Made by a program: the position numbers and the translations under genes. Below, piece by piece: positions 53,473 to 63,090 of a DNA stretch of 64,000 nucleotides. Each line of letters starts with the position of its first letter. Position 1 is the first letter of the stretch. The notes beneath the pieces are model-generated. The model worked only from the letters and a program-made list of their open reading frames with translations. It searched no databases and was not told the DNA's origin. Source of the stretch: Cytophagaceae bacterium (GTDB taxonomy: Bacteria > Bacteroidota > Bacteroidia > Cytophagales > Spirosomataceae); NCBI GenBank assembly GCA_016722655.1, contig JADKIR010000004.1, forward strand, positions 248,001 through 312,000, in the 5' to 3' direction.

Positions 53473-55491
53473 TTATAGTTTGATTCCATTGGCCTTTAAC
53501 ACATTAATCGCGTCGGGTTTTCCCTTTTTGGCAGCTTTTATATACCAGTCTTTTGCCAGTTCGGGCCTTCCCCTCATGGCATAATTAATTCCAATATTGT
53601 ATTCATAATCGCCGGTGGTATCATAAATGGTGGCTTTTTGCCAGTATTCTACAGCCTCGTCATGGCGACCTAAGTCACTGAAAGTAACGCCAATATTTCG
53701 ATAAGCCGGCAAATAATCCGGAGCTTTTTCTATCAGTTCTTTTAACAATTTTATTTCGGTTATTTTATCACCCTTAAGGCGGTAACTGTATGCAATATTC
53801 AGATAGGAATCCCAGCTATCGGGTTTAAGTTCTATTATCTTTTTAAAATAATTATTTGCTTCATCATGACGATTCAATGCCAACAAAATCTGACTATGAG
53901 AGGTCAAATAATCAACATTTTCAGGATCGCTTTTTATTGCTATCTCGCTGTATGGCAACGCCTTAGCATTTTCTCCCATTCGCAAATAGGCCAATCCCAT
54001 TAACCAATCGGTTCTCGGAGATTTCGGAGTAAAAGTCTGTGCTCTTTCCAAATATTTCAATGCAGACTTGAAATCACCTTCGTCAATGTACATTGAACCG
54101 ATGGTCCTGCAAACATCAGCATTTTTGAAACCATTGTTATCCGCCCGCATGAGGAAAGTTTTTGCGGTTGGGAAGTCCTTTTCGGCCAAATAATACCAAC
54201 CTATATTGCTCAATATCATGGCATCTTCAGGATAAAACTTTTCGGCAGGTTTAAACAGCTCATATCCATTTTTCCAATGACCGGTTTGAAAGAACGTCAT
54301 AACAAGCCAAATAAAAGAAACAGCATAACCTACTTTCCCCCAAACTCCATTTGGATTTTTTCCTAAATAATATGCCAGCAAAAACAATGGTCCAACTGAT
54401 GACAGATAATAGTAACGATCAGCTACTATGGCACTTCCAACGGGCAAAATCTGGATAACTGTCGAAATCGCAATGGTGAAAAAACCAACAGCCCACCATA
54501 TTTTTTTATCTTTCCGACCAAACCAAAAGGTTGCTGCCAAAAACAAAAACAAACCAATCATTGCCAAATTGTAAATGCCGGGCAAACTGCCCCCGGGTTT
54601 TCCGGGATAGGGATAAAATGGCAATAAATCAACCGGCCAAATGGTTTTTACCCAATAAAAAAGAAATGAATAATTTACAATCCGGAACCTCTCTGAAGCC
54701 GAATATGCAGCATTAATCACGGAAGTGGCATCGGCTCCGGCGTCTTTTTGAGCTTTGGTAGCAATATAAGCAAATATAAAAGTGATGATAAAAAAAGGAA
54801 TTTTTTCTAATAATCCATTAATAGTAAACCCTTTACCAAGCATCCACCAGTCAGTTATCAATAAAAGAGCCGGCAAAACTACAGCCATACCTTTTGACAA
54901 ACTAGCAAATAGAAACATCAAAAGCGAAAGTAAAAAGCTTATTTTATCGGACGAATCTTTGTATTTCAGGTAATACCAAAAGGAAAGAAAAACAAATAAA
55001 GTATATAGTACGTCTTTACGCTCTGCTGCCCAGGCTACCGACTCTACGTGCATGGGGTGAAGTGCAAAAAACAATGCTGTAAGCCAGGAAATAGTGATAT
55101 TTAATCCAATTTTACCAATAATTCTGTATAAAAGAAAGCTATTTAAGGTATGTAAAATCAGATTATTTAAGTGATAAAGCCAGGGTTTTCCACCTACCAG
55201 AGCATATTCCAGAGCCAGTGAAAGCATAGTCAATGGATGATAATTGCCTACATGAAAACCCGTAATAAGACTTTTCCAATCAAGATTTTTAACGGCCTCA
55301 TTGAGAGTGATATAAGGATCATCATCCCAGACCAAATTATTGCCCCAAATTTTACCATATCCTACAAAAACTACCCCAAACAACACACCAAGAACAAGAA
55401 GATAGTTTTGATTTTGGTTTACTTTAGATAAAGGCACACTGGCAGTTTCAGGAGCCTGAACTGACTTTTTAAGATTAGTCTTTTTAGCCAT
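53473..55491 (-). CDS. TMTC/PMT-like membrane glycosyltransferase with C-terminal TPRs
   Basis: A 672-residue protein starting MAKKTNLKKSVQAPETASVP. About ten or eleven membrane spans with the GT-C family marks: WDDDPYITLN in the first loop, FALHPMHVESVAWAAERKDV near 150, and YPGKPGGSLPGIYN. These resemble the TMTC/PMT (dolichyl-phosphate mannosyl) group. The C-terminal third (about 420-672) is a set of tetratricopeptide repeats (for example ALKYLERAQTFTPKSPRTDW). It would transfer a sugar from a lipid-linked donor at the membrane. The start 10 codons upstream at 55521 is possible but less likely. Confidence 0.82.
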   Translation of the reverse strand: MAKKTNLKKSVQAPETASVPLSKVNQNQNYLLVLGVLFGVVFVGYGKIWGNNLVWDDDPYITLNEAVKNLDWKSLITGFHVGNYHPLTMLSLALEYALVGGKPWLYHLNNLILHTLNSFLLYRIIGKIGLNITISWLTALFFALHPMHVESVAWAAERKDVLYTLFVFLSFWYYLKYKDSSDKISFLLSLLMFLFASLSKGMAVVLPALLLITDWWMLGKGFTINGLLEKIPFFIITFIFAYIATKAQKDAGADATSVINAAYSASERFRIVNYSFLFYWVKTIWPVDLLPFYPYPGKPGGSLPGIYNLAMIGLFLFLAATFWFGRKDKKIWWAVGFFTIAISTVIQILPVGSAIVADRYYYLSSVGPLFLLAYYLGKNPNGVWGKVGYAVSFIWLVMTFFQTGHWKNGYELFKPAEKFYPEDAMILSNIGWYYLAEKDFPTAKTFLMRADNNGFKNADVCRTIGSMYIDEGDFKSALKYLERAQTFTPKSPRTDWLMGLAYLRMGENAKALPYSEIAIKSDPENVDYLTSHSQILLALNRHDEANNYFKKIIELKPDSWDSYLNIAYSYRLKGDKITEIKLLKELIEKAPDYLPAYRNIGVTFSDLGRHDEAVEYWQKATIYDTTGDYEYNIGINYAMRGRPELAKDWYIKAAKKGKPDAINVLKANGIKL

Positions 55492-55729
55492 ATTTTTGAT
55501 AAAAATATAATAACCGGCCAAAAATTGATATTTTGTAACAAAATCCCGAATTTTACGTTTGATTCGAGGTTTAAACTATTCAATTTCATGGCATTTGTAA
55601 GGCAAAAATAATCAGTAAAATAAAATAATTGATGTTTTTCTATCTAACTTTTGTTTGAAATTCGATATTTTAATTCATTAATATAAGAAAGTCATTTTTT
55701 AAATAATTATTAGATTTATATCATTCTAA

Positions 55730-57460
55730 ATGGGAGAATTCAGGAATTTAAAAATGTTTTCAGTTTTGGTATTTGGCTTCATAGTTTTGTTTCAAAAATC
55801 ATTGGCTCAGGTAGCAACCGAAAACACTAGAACGCCTCAGATTCAGGCAAAAGAACTGAAACAGGAATCCTCCTTTACCGAAGGTATGAAGTATTTCATG
55901 CTCGAAGAATTTCAAAAAGCTACTGAAGAATTTAAAAACAATCTGAAGTTTTTCGGGGAGTCGGCATCTGTATATTTTATGCTTTCCAAAGCCGAAAGTG
56001 CTACTAATCAGAATGAAAATGCCATAGTATCGGCACAAAAAGCGGTTAATGGTGATAAAAACAATTTCTATTATATTCAGAATCTTGCTGAAATCCAAAT
56101 CAAAGCCAGATTGTTCGGCGAAGCTGCACAAAACTTTAAAAAGCTTATAAAGCTAAAACCGGAGATATCACAAAATTACCTCAAACTTTCAGACCTTTAT
56201 ATTCTTGATGAAAACCCAAAAGATGCACTGAAAATACTTTCGGAACTAGAAGATAACATTGGGCAGGTCAATGAAATTACTGAAAAAAAGCAGGCGATTT
56301 TGCTTCAATCCAACAAACTTAAAGATGCATTAAAGGAAGGTCAAAAAATGGCTCAGGCTGACCCGGAATACAATTTGCAACAAGCCAGAATACTGATTGA
56401 AAATGGAAAAACTGAAAATGCAGAAATGCTTCTGAAAGATGCCATAGTTCAAAACCCCAATTTTTTCGAAGCCTATAATTTATTGTCTGAATTATATCTT
56501 AAAACCGGAAATAAGCAAGGTGCAGGCGAAATATTGCATAACAGTATAAACCAGGAAAACTTGCCGATATCGGTAAAAATGAATGCTCTTTCGGCCTATT
56601 TATCACTTACAAAAGACATCAAATCAGAAGAATCTTTAAAAGAAAACCTCGTAATAGTCGAAAAAATATTGACCAGCCATCCCGAGCAAGGCAAAGTTTA
56701 TGTTTTTAAAGGCGACCTATTGGTAAAAATGAAAAAAAACATCGAAGGCCGCGATGCTTATCTTAAAGCTGTAAGCCTCGAAAAAGGCATTTTTGAAGCA
56801 TGGCTGGCTATAATCGAGCTGGATGTAAAACTCATGGACTTTAAAGCAATGGCTACGCATTCTGACAAAGCCCTTCAATATTATCCCAATCAGGCATATT
56901 TTTGGTATCACCATGGATTCGCTTTAAAACAAATAAAAGAATTTGATGATGCCCTTATTTCTTTAGAAGAGGCATTCAGATTGAGTAACAACAATCCAAA
57001 TCTCAGAAATCATATTCAGGCATCGATGGCTGAAATATATGGACAGCAAAATAACATCTTAAAAGCAGAAAATATTTTTAAAGAGATTTTGGTAAAAGAT
57101 TCTAAAAATGAGCAGGTGTTAAATGCTTATAGTTTACTTTTGGCAAACGAGAAAAAAGACCTGGATAATGCCTTAAAAATGAGTGAAAATCTGATAAAAA
57201 ATTACCCAAATCAAGCCATTTACTTTGAAACCAGAGCTTGGGTGCAATATCAGTCTGGTTTATATCCTGAAGCACAAAAAAGCATTGACCAAGCCATATC
57301 TTTAAGTCCAAAACCTGTTGCTTCATTTTTAGAACGCAAAGGTGATATTTTGTTTAAAACCGGCGACAAATCAGCAGCCAATAATTTCTGGAAAAACGCT
57401 TTGGAACTCGATCCAACCAACAAAAAACTTGAAAACAAACTAAAAGAAGGAACCCTATAA
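55730..57460 (+). CDS. Secreted tetratricopeptide-repeat protein
   Basis: A 576-residue protein with a signal peptide (MFSVLVFGFIVLFQKSLAQ, residues 9-27) and about 12 TPR units across the rest (FMLEEFQKATEEFKNNLKFF; YLKLSDLYILDENPKDALKI; AWVQYQSGLYPEAQKSIDQA). It probably acts as a periplasmic scaffold for envelope assembly. It starts a run of genes, with the DUF4292 lipoprotein 4 bp downstream. Similar TPR/DUF4292/M23 runs are conserved in Bacteroidota. Confidence 0.85.
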   Translation: MGEFRNLKMFSVLVFGFIVLFQKSLAQVATENTRTPQIQAKELKQESSFTEGMKYFMLEEFQKATEEFKNNLKFFGESASVYFMLSKAESATNQNENAIVSAQKAVNGDKNNFYYIQNLAEIQIKARLFGEAAQNFKKLIKLKPEISQNYLKLSDLYILDENPKDALKILSELEDNIGQVNEITEKKQAILLQSNKLKDALKEGQKMAQADPEYNLQQARILIENGKTENAEMLLKDAIVQNPNFFEAYNLLSELYLKTGNKQGAGEILHNSINQENLPISVKMNALSAYLSLTKDIKSEESLKENLVIVEKILTSHPEQGKVYVFKGDLLVKMKKNIEGRDAYLKAVSLEKGIFEAWLAIIELDVKLMDFKAMATHSDKALQYYPNQAYFWYHHGFALKQIKEFDDALISLEEAFRLSNNNPNLRNHIQASMAEIYGQQNNILKAENIFKEILVKDSKNEQVLNAYSLLLANEKKDLDNALKMSENLIKNYPNQAIYFETRAWVQYQSGLYPEAQKSIDQAISLSPKPVASFLERKGDILFKTGDKSAANNFWKNALELDPTNKKLENKLKEGTL

Positions 57461-57464
57461 ACTT

Positions 57465-58301
57465 ATGAACTTCAAAATTAATAGTATTATTTTTCTGGCT
57501 TTAATCGCATTTATGAGCTCTTGCCGAACTCATAAAATGAAAAAAAAAGCTATTGAAATTGTAACCAATGAGCCCAAAACTGCTCAAAATGACAGTCTGA
57601 AAATTGATTCAACGAGTAGCATTTCAATAAAAGAAGAGAAAGTGTTTTTCGATGTACAGCAGGTTGATTTCGACAAACTAAAAATCAAAAGTAAGATCAC
57701 GCTCAATACCGAAAAAATAAAACAGAGCATTCCGGCAACCATTCATGTAAAAAAAGACTCGGTGATTTGGATCTCAATTGCGATTGGACTTGAAGCGGCA
57801 AGGGCCAATATCGATAAAGACAGTATAGCTCTTCTCGACAGACTCAACCGCAATTATTACAAGATGAGTTTTACCCAACTGAGTACCAGGTTGGGATTTG
57901 ATGTAAACTATCACATGCTTCAGTCGCTTTTAATCGGAAACCTTCCAATTGATAAACTCGAAGAAGATGAATACCAGGTTTTGAGTGAGTATAACACAAT
58001 TACTCAAAATAGATCGGGTGTGATAATTACCAATTTTTTCGAAAAAATTAAAAGTAAATTGTATTCAATTTCGGCAAAAGACAACACCCGAAATACTGAA
58101 CTTAGGATTGATTATAAAAACTTTATAAATGAAAATGACCAAATTGTTCCTTCAATAATCAACCTTATGATTTCAGCTGAAAATCAGCCCAAAGCCACGA
58201 TAGAATTTGAGCATAGTAAGCTTGATTTCCTCGACCGAAACATAAGATTCCCGTTTAATATTCCTAAAGGTTATACCAAATCAGAAATTCCAAATTTTTG
58301 A
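57465..58301 (+). CDS. DUF4292 lipoprotein
   Basis: A 278-residue lipoprotein (MNFKINSIIFLALIAFMSSC; lipobox MSSC). The DUF4292 pattern is seen in DFDKLKIKSKITLNTEKIKQ, KDSVIWISIAIGLEAARAN and LNRNYYKMSFTQLSTRLGFD. This family is LolA/LolB-like in shape and conserved in Bacteroidota, often next to TPR and peptidase M23 genes as here. The stop overlaps the next gene's frame by 4 bp, but its ATG is 15 nt beyond. Confidence 0.9.
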   Translation: MNFKINSIIFLALIAFMSSCRTHKMKKKAIEIVTNEPKTAQNDSLKIDSTSSISIKEEKVFFDVQQVDFDKLKIKSKITLNTEKIKQSIPATIHVKKDSVIWISIAIGLEAARANIDKDSIALLDRLNRNYYKMSFTQLSTRLGFDVNYHMLQSLLIGNLPIDKLEEDEYQVLSEYNTITQNRSGVIITNFFEKIKSKLYSISAKDNTRNTELRIDYKNFINENDQIVPSIINLMISAENQPKATIEFEHSKLDFLDRNIRFPFNIPKGYTKSEIPNF

Positions 58302-58315
58302 AAAGGCAAAAAAAT

Positions 58316-59617
58316 ATGTTAAAAAAAATCCAAATAATATTACTTGTATTACTTTCTTTTAACCTTTTTGCTCAAAAACAAAAAGATAGGGCTAGCCTTG
58401 AAAGACAAAAAAAACAAAATCTGCAGCAAATAGCCCAGACCAAAAAAATCCTTTCCCAAACCCAAAAAGAAAAGCAAAATACCCTAGGCGAAATAAAGGT
58501 TTTAAATACGCAAATTGAAAACCATGAGAGTAAAATTTCATTGGCAAAAGAAGATATTGAGTTGATAAAAACTGAAATGGTTGAGATTGAAAAAGCAAAA
58601 AATGACCTTTTCAAACAGCTCAAATCATTACAAAAAGACTATGCTGAAACCATCTATAGGGAATCAAAAAACAGCAAAAAACTTAGTAAACTGGGATTCC
58701 TGTTTTCTTCAGGTTCAATCAACGAACTCTTTTTAAGATACAAATATCTGGAGCAATACTCCGAAAGCCGAAAACAACAACTCGGGCAAATCTCAAAAAT
58801 TGGGGAAATGCTCAAACAAAGGCAAAGAACCCTTTTGGACAAAAAAATCAGGCAACAAAAACTTATTTTAGAAATTAAAGAAGAAAATAAAAATCTGGTT
58901 GTTTTAAAAGAAAAACAGACCCAGGCAGTAAATCAACTTATAGAAAAAGAAGGAGAACTAAAAATTGAACTCGAAAAATCAAAAGTTGCTCTCAACAGTC
59001 TCAATAACATGATTGCCAATGCAATCACTAAAGATAAAAAGGAAAGAAAAACTCCCACCGCTACAAGCTCAGCAAGGAGTGAAAAAGCTGCTGAAATTAG
59101 AGAAAGAGAAAGAAAAATATTGGAGGCCAGAAAGAAAAATACTTCAACTGAACCTGAAAAAGCCCCTATTGAGGAGGAAGAAGTTATTGCCCCAAAATCA
59201 ACAAGGACTTTTAAAAATTTTGCAGCGGCAAAATCCAGACTTCGCTGGCCGGTCGATGGTTTTATATCTGATCGATTTGGGGTAAAATCACATCCTGTAC
59301 TAAAAGGTTTGAAAGTAAATAACAATGGAATAGATATTCAAACCTCGCCCAATGCCTCAGTAAAAGCAGTTTTTGAGGGTGTAGTCCTGGATATTTCGCA
59401 GATACCGGGCTTAAACAACGTAGTGGCTGTGCAGCACGGCGACTATTATACAGTTTATGCCAACCTTGAGACAGTAAATGTTCGTATAAATCAGGAAGTA
59501 AGTGCCTCCCAAACCCTTGGGAAAGCGGCATTTAAAGATGGCAGTCCGGAGATTAATTTTCAGATTTGGCACAATTTCGATAAACTCAACCCCGAGCCCT
59601 GGCTCGGTTCAAAATAG
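58316..59617 (+). CDS. EnvC-like coiled-coil/LytM protein with degenerate M23 site
   Basis: A 433-residue periplasmic protein: signal (MLKKIQIILLVLLSFNLFAQ), two long coiled coils (about 21-110 and 150-240), a low-complexity linker, and a C-terminal M23/LytM domain (about 310-430). The zinc ligands are replaced: the HKGxD motif reads NNGIDI, YAHL reads YANL, and HLHF reads INFQ. As in EnvC, such a domain cannot cut peptidoglycan and more likely activates an amidase. The ATG at 58316 is chosen over the TTG at 58298. Same run as the TPR and DUF4292 genes. Confidence 0.88.
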   Translation: MLKKIQIILLVLLSFNLFAQKQKDRASLERQKKQNLQQIAQTKKILSQTQKEKQNTLGEIKVLNTQIENHESKISLAKEDIELIKTEMVEIEKAKNDLFKQLKSLQKDYAETIYRESKNSKKLSKLGFLFSSGSINELFLRYKYLEQYSESRKQQLGQISKIGEMLKQRQRTLLDKKIRQQKLILEIKEENKNLVVLKEKQTQAVNQLIEKEGELKIELEKSKVALNSLNNMIANAITKDKKERKTPTATSSARSEKAAEIRERERKILEARKKNTSTEPEKAPIEEEEVIAPKSTRTFKNFAAAKSRLRWPVDGFISDRFGVKSHPVLKGLKVNNNGIDIQTSPNASVKAVFEGVVLDISQIPGLNNVVAVQHGDYYTVYANLETVNVRINQEVSASQTLGKAAFKDGSPEINFQIWHNFDKLNPEPWLGSK

Positions 59618-59624
59618 CAAACGT

Positions 59625-60440
59625 ATGTCTGTACATTCAGAAATCAAACGCGTAACTACTAATACTTTACGCGACATGAAATCAAAAAACGAAAAAATTG
59701 CTTGCCTAACCGCATACGATTTTTCGATGGCAACACTTGTCGATGCCGCCGGTGTTGAGTTGATATTAGTTGGTGACTCGGCTTCCAACGTAATGGCAGG
59801 CCACGAAACCACCCTTCCAATTACCCTTGACCAGATGATATATCATGCCCAAGGTGTAGTCAGAGCTGTAAAAAGAGCTTTGGTGGTTGTAGATTTACCA
59901 TTTGGCAGCTACCAGGGCAACTCCGAAGAAGCCCTACGTTCTGCCATAAAAATCATGAAAGAGTCAGGTGGTCATGCCGTAAAAATGGAAGGAGGCAAAG
60001 AAATAGAAGAATCCATTGCAAGAGTTTTAAGTGCCGGCATACCTGTGATGGGGCATTTGGGCCTTACACCACAGTCGATTTATAAATTTGGCACCTATAC
60101 GGTTAGAGCAAAAGAAGAGGAGGAAGCACAACTTCTGAAAGACAACGCTTTATTGCTTGAGTCATTGGGGTGTTTTGGAGTAGTTTTAGAGAAAATACCG
60201 GCTAAATTGGCCACTGAAGTGAGTCAATCATTACAAATTCCGACTATTGGAATTGGAGCGGGTGCAGGTTGTGATGGCCAGATTTTGGTAATCCATGACA
60301 TGCTGGGTATCAACAAAGACTTTTCACCGAGGTTTTTACGCCGCTATGCCGACCTTGCCAGTATCATGCAGGGAGCATTTACAAAATATATGACCGATGT
60401 AAAATCCGGCGATTTCCCAAATAAATCAGAATCTTACTAA
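59625..60440 (+). CDS. panB: 3-methyl-2-oxobutanoate hydroxymethyltransferase
   Basis: A 271-residue PanB, making ketopantoate from alpha-ketoisovalerate and methylenetetrahydrofolate, the first step to pantothenate and CoA. Active-site blocks LVGDSASNVMAGHETTLPIT, VVDLPFGSYQGN, AVKMEGGKE, VMGHLGLTPQSIYKFGTYTV, GIGAGAGCDGQILVIHDMLG are complete. The frame runs further upstream to 59502 but overlaps the EnvC-like gene; MSVHSEIKRV is the real start, 8 nt after that gene's stop. Cytoplasmic. Confidence 0.97.
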   Translation: MSVHSEIKRVTTNTLRDMKSKNEKIACLTAYDFSMATLVDAAGVELILVGDSASNVMAGHETTLPITLDQMIYHAQGVVRAVKRALVVVDLPFGSYQGNSEEALRSAIKIMKESGGHAVKMEGGKEIEESIARVLSAGIPVMGHLGLTPQSIYKFGTYTVRAKEEEEAQLLKDNALLLESLGCFGVVLEKIPAKLATEVSQSLQIPTIGIGAGAGCDGQILVIHDMLGINKDFSPRFLRRYADLASIMQGAFTKYMTDVKSGDFPNKSESY

Positions 60441-60444
60441 TGCC

Positions 60445-62472
60445 ATGATCCTCCGCTCCTACCCCGCACTAAGATATTTTCTGGCACTAACAGCCGGTAT
60501 ATTTATTTATCCAATTTATAAATTTAATATTAACTATATCTGGATTACGACAGGTATTTTGATATTTCTCGTGTCTTTTTCATTCAAAATGCCAAAGTTC
60601 CATTGGCTAAAATACGCTCTGTTACCCATCTTTTTTTTGATAGGATTGATAAGCAGTCATTATTTTGATGATCGCAACACTGAAATTCATTATAGTCATA
60701 AAAGAGGCTTCGGAAAATACCTGGCTATAATAGACTCATACACAGAAGTTAAGCCCAAAACCTATAAAGTAATTGCCAAAATACTTGCTGTAAAAAATAC
60801 CAGCACCTGGGAAAAATCTTCCGGACAGGTTTTACTTTATTTTAACAAAGAAGCAAGTGTTTACCCAAAATTTGGGGAGGTTTTTGCCATAAAAAATAAC
60901 CTGAGAGAAATAGAACCGCCGAAAAATCCTCTGGAATTTGACTATAAAACTTATCAGGCAAGAAAAAATATCTTTTCACATCAGTTCCTGAGAGAAGGTG
61001 ATTTTATTAAAGCCGGGAGTCACAGTCTCAATCCTGTTTTTACTTTTGCCAACTATCTCAATGTTTACACCCATCGGGTATTCTCTAGTTTTCTGGATAC
61101 GCCCAAGCAACTCGGTGTGGCAGAAGCTTTGATTGGAGGCATGAAAGCCGAGCTGGATTTCGAAACCAAGCAGTGGTACTCAGCCACAGGTGCCATTCAT
61201 GTCCTGGCGGTCTCGGGAATGCATGTCGCAATACTTTTTTGGGTATTAAATGCAAGTTTGGGATTAATTCTAAATCGAAGAAAACTGCCATTCATCCTTA
61301 CTATTCTCACACTTCTGTGGACTTATGCTGTTTTTACAGGTTTAAGTCCAAGTGTTTGCCGCTCTACGGTTATGTTTAGTATGATTCAAATGGGCATTTA
61401 TTTCAGGAGAGATGACAACCCGGTTAATACCTTGCTACTTTCTGCCATATTTTTATTGATAATCGAACCCAATTGGATTTACGATGTGGGATTCCAGCTT
61501 TCATATATGGCAGTTTTAGGAATTTTAGTATTATTGCCTGTATTAAAATCTACAGTGGTATTCAGAAATAAAATTTTAAGGTGGCTTTGGGAGATTTCGA
61601 TGGTTTCGATTGCAGCTCAAATTTTTACACTACCCCTTACTCTCTATTATTTTCATCAATTTCCCAATTATTTCCTGGTTGCCAACCCTTTGGTGTCATT
61701 GGTATCAACCGTACTATTGCCACTGGGACTTACCGTTTTGATAATCTATCCAATACCCATTATTGGTTCATTTTCAGGAATTTTACTCAAATACACCATA
61801 GACATTTTAAACGGCATTGTTTATTATATTCAGGGTTTACCCAACGCCCTAACAACCGGAATTCAGATTTCGGTATTGAGTGTATTTCTATTGTACTTTT
61901 TGATTTCACTTTTTGTAAAATATCTTGAATATCCGGAAGCCCGATTGGCAAAAAGCATAGCATTTATTGTGTTTATATTGAGTGCAATGGGCATTTATAA
62001 AGTCAGCCATCAAAACCGACAACATGAGCTCACTTTCCATTTTATTCCAAATGGATCGGGCATAAGCTATATCCAGGGTCGGGATGCCACTTTTATTTCT
62101 ACTGATTCCCTTGTAAATGAACCTCTTATACATCAATTCCATTTAAAGAACTATTATGATTTTTCAGGAATAAAAAACAAAAACATAGCCTCTATCAAAG
62201 AAAAAGGAAGCTACCAGTTTGAGATAGAAAACAAAAAAATTCAATGGGTAAAAGGGAAAATCAAAACCGGAATTGACCCAAAAACTGATTTCCTTTTGAT
62301 ATCAAACAATGCCGGATATTATATTGAAGACCTAAAGGATTATCATGGAACCATAATTCTGGATGGATCCAATACCAAAAGATCAATTGAAAAGTTATCG
62401 AAAGAAAAAATTGGCCCTGATTCAAAACTCATAGTTTTATATGAAACCGGCTCCAGGACTTTTTCGATGTGA
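60445..62472 (+). CDS. comEC: ComEC/Rec2-family DNA-uptake channel protein
   Basis: A 675-residue membrane protein starting MILRSYPALRYFLALTAG, 5 nt after panB. An N-terminal DUF4131-like part (to about 220) precedes the Competence domain with AIHVLAVSGMHVAILFWVLN (near 250) and eight or more spans. The C-terminal segment (about 530-675) is soluble but lacks an obvious HxHxDH nuclease centre, so the metallo-beta-lactamase part is absent or degenerate, common in Bacteroidota. It moves single-stranded DNA across the inner membrane in natural transformation. Confidence 0.9.
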   Translation: MILRSYPALRYFLALTAGIFIYPIYKFNINYIWITTGILIFLVSFSFKMPKFHWLKYALLPIFFLIGLISSHYFDDRNTEIHYSHKRGFGKYLAIIDSYTEVKPKTYKVIAKILAVKNTSTWEKSSGQVLLYFNKEASVYPKFGEVFAIKNNLREIEPPKNPLEFDYKTYQARKNIFSHQFLREGDFIKAGSHSLNPVFTFANYLNVYTHRVFSSFLDTPKQLGVAEALIGGMKAELDFETKQWYSATGAIHVLAVSGMHVAILFWVLNASLGLILNRRKLPFILTILTLLWTYAVFTGLSPSVCRSTVMFSMIQMGIYFRRDDNPVNTLLLSAIFLLIIEPNWIYDVGFQLSYMAVLGILVLLPVLKSTVVFRNKILRWLWEISMVSIAAQIFTLPLTLYYFHQFPNYFLVANPLVSLVSTVLLPLGLTVLIIYPIPIIGSFSGILLKYTIDILNGIVYYIQGLPNALTTGIQISVLSVFLLYFLISLFVKYLEYPEARLAKSIAFIVFILSAMGIYKVSHQNRQHELTFHFIPNGSGISYIQGRDATFISTDSLVNEPLIHQFHLKNYYDFSGIKNKNIASIKEKGSYQFEIENKKIQWVKGKIKTGIDPKTDFLLISNNAGYYIEDLKDYHGTIILDGSNTKRSIEKLSKEKIGPDSKLIVLYETGSRTFSM

Positions 62473-62548
62473 TTCGGATTTTCTGGTAATATTCCTTTAA
62501 ATCCTAAATACTTTTTTGAAAATTTGAAATTTAAATGATGAAAAGAAA

Positions 62549-62613
62549 GCCCCTTTGGGGGCGATATTTTGTTAATTTTAAAGTATGAATTTCAAATTGA
62601 GCCCCGTCAGGGC
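62549..62613. repeat. Two GC-rich hairpins upstream of the transposase
   Basis: GCCCC/GGGGC at 62549-62562 followed by GATATTTTGTTA, and GCCC/GGGC at 62601-62613 followed by GACATTTC. Read on the opposite strand, the first is the same REP-like unit as the downstream array (TAACAAAAT-TTCGCCCC), so array and hairpin are in opposite orientation. Confidence 0.7.
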
Positions 62614-62622
62614 GACATTTCA

Positions 62623-63090
62623 ATGGCAAACACTTATTCACAAATAACTATTCATGCTGTTTTTGCAGTAAAAAACAGACAAAACATTATTACTTCCGTT
62701 TGGCGAGATAGCCTCCATCAATATATAGCCGGAATTATTACAAACAAGGGAGGGAAATCTCTGGCTGTAGGTGGTTGGTTAGACCACGTTCACATTTTAT
62801 TTGGCTTACCTGTTACAAGTAGTATTTCTGATTTTGTAGGGGAGGTGAAATCTAATTACAGTAGATGGATTAATGAAAAAAAGTTGGTCAATGGTAAGTT
62901 CCAATGGCAATCGGGTTTTGCAGCATTTTCGTTTTCTAAAAGTCATAGAAACAATGCCATACAATATATCATGAATCAAGAGGAACATCATAAGAAAAAG
63001 ACTTTTAAGGAAGAATATTTAAAAATGTTAAATGATTTTGAGGTTTCTTTTGAAGAAAAATATTTGTTCGAATTTTATGATATAGCATAA
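62623..63090 (+). CDS. tnpA: IS200/IS605-type Y1 transposase (TnpA, REP-associated)
   Basis: A 155-residue Y1 transposase of the IS200 family: start MANTYSQITIHAVFAVKNRQ, metal-binding histidines in DHVHILFGL (His55, His57), and catalytic Tyr114 in NAIQYIMNQEEHHKK. All key residues are present. The frame upstream to 62569 overlaps the hairpins and is not used. The enzyme cuts and joins single-stranded DNA at hairpins. It is flanked by hairpins upstream and a REP-like array downstream, and carries no tnpB. Confidence 0.92.
   Translation: MANTYSQITIHAVFAVKNRQNIITSVWRDSLHQYIAGIITNKGGKSLAVGGWLDHVHILFGLPVTSSISDFVGEVKSNYSRWINEKKLVNGKFQWQSGFAAFSFSKSHRNNAIQYIMNQEEHHKKKTFKEEYLKMLNDFEVSFEEKYLFEFYDIA

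Noticed and set aside
59502..59624. N-terminal extension of PanB
   Set aside because: Overlaps the EnvC-like gene; canonical PanB begins at MSVHSEIK.
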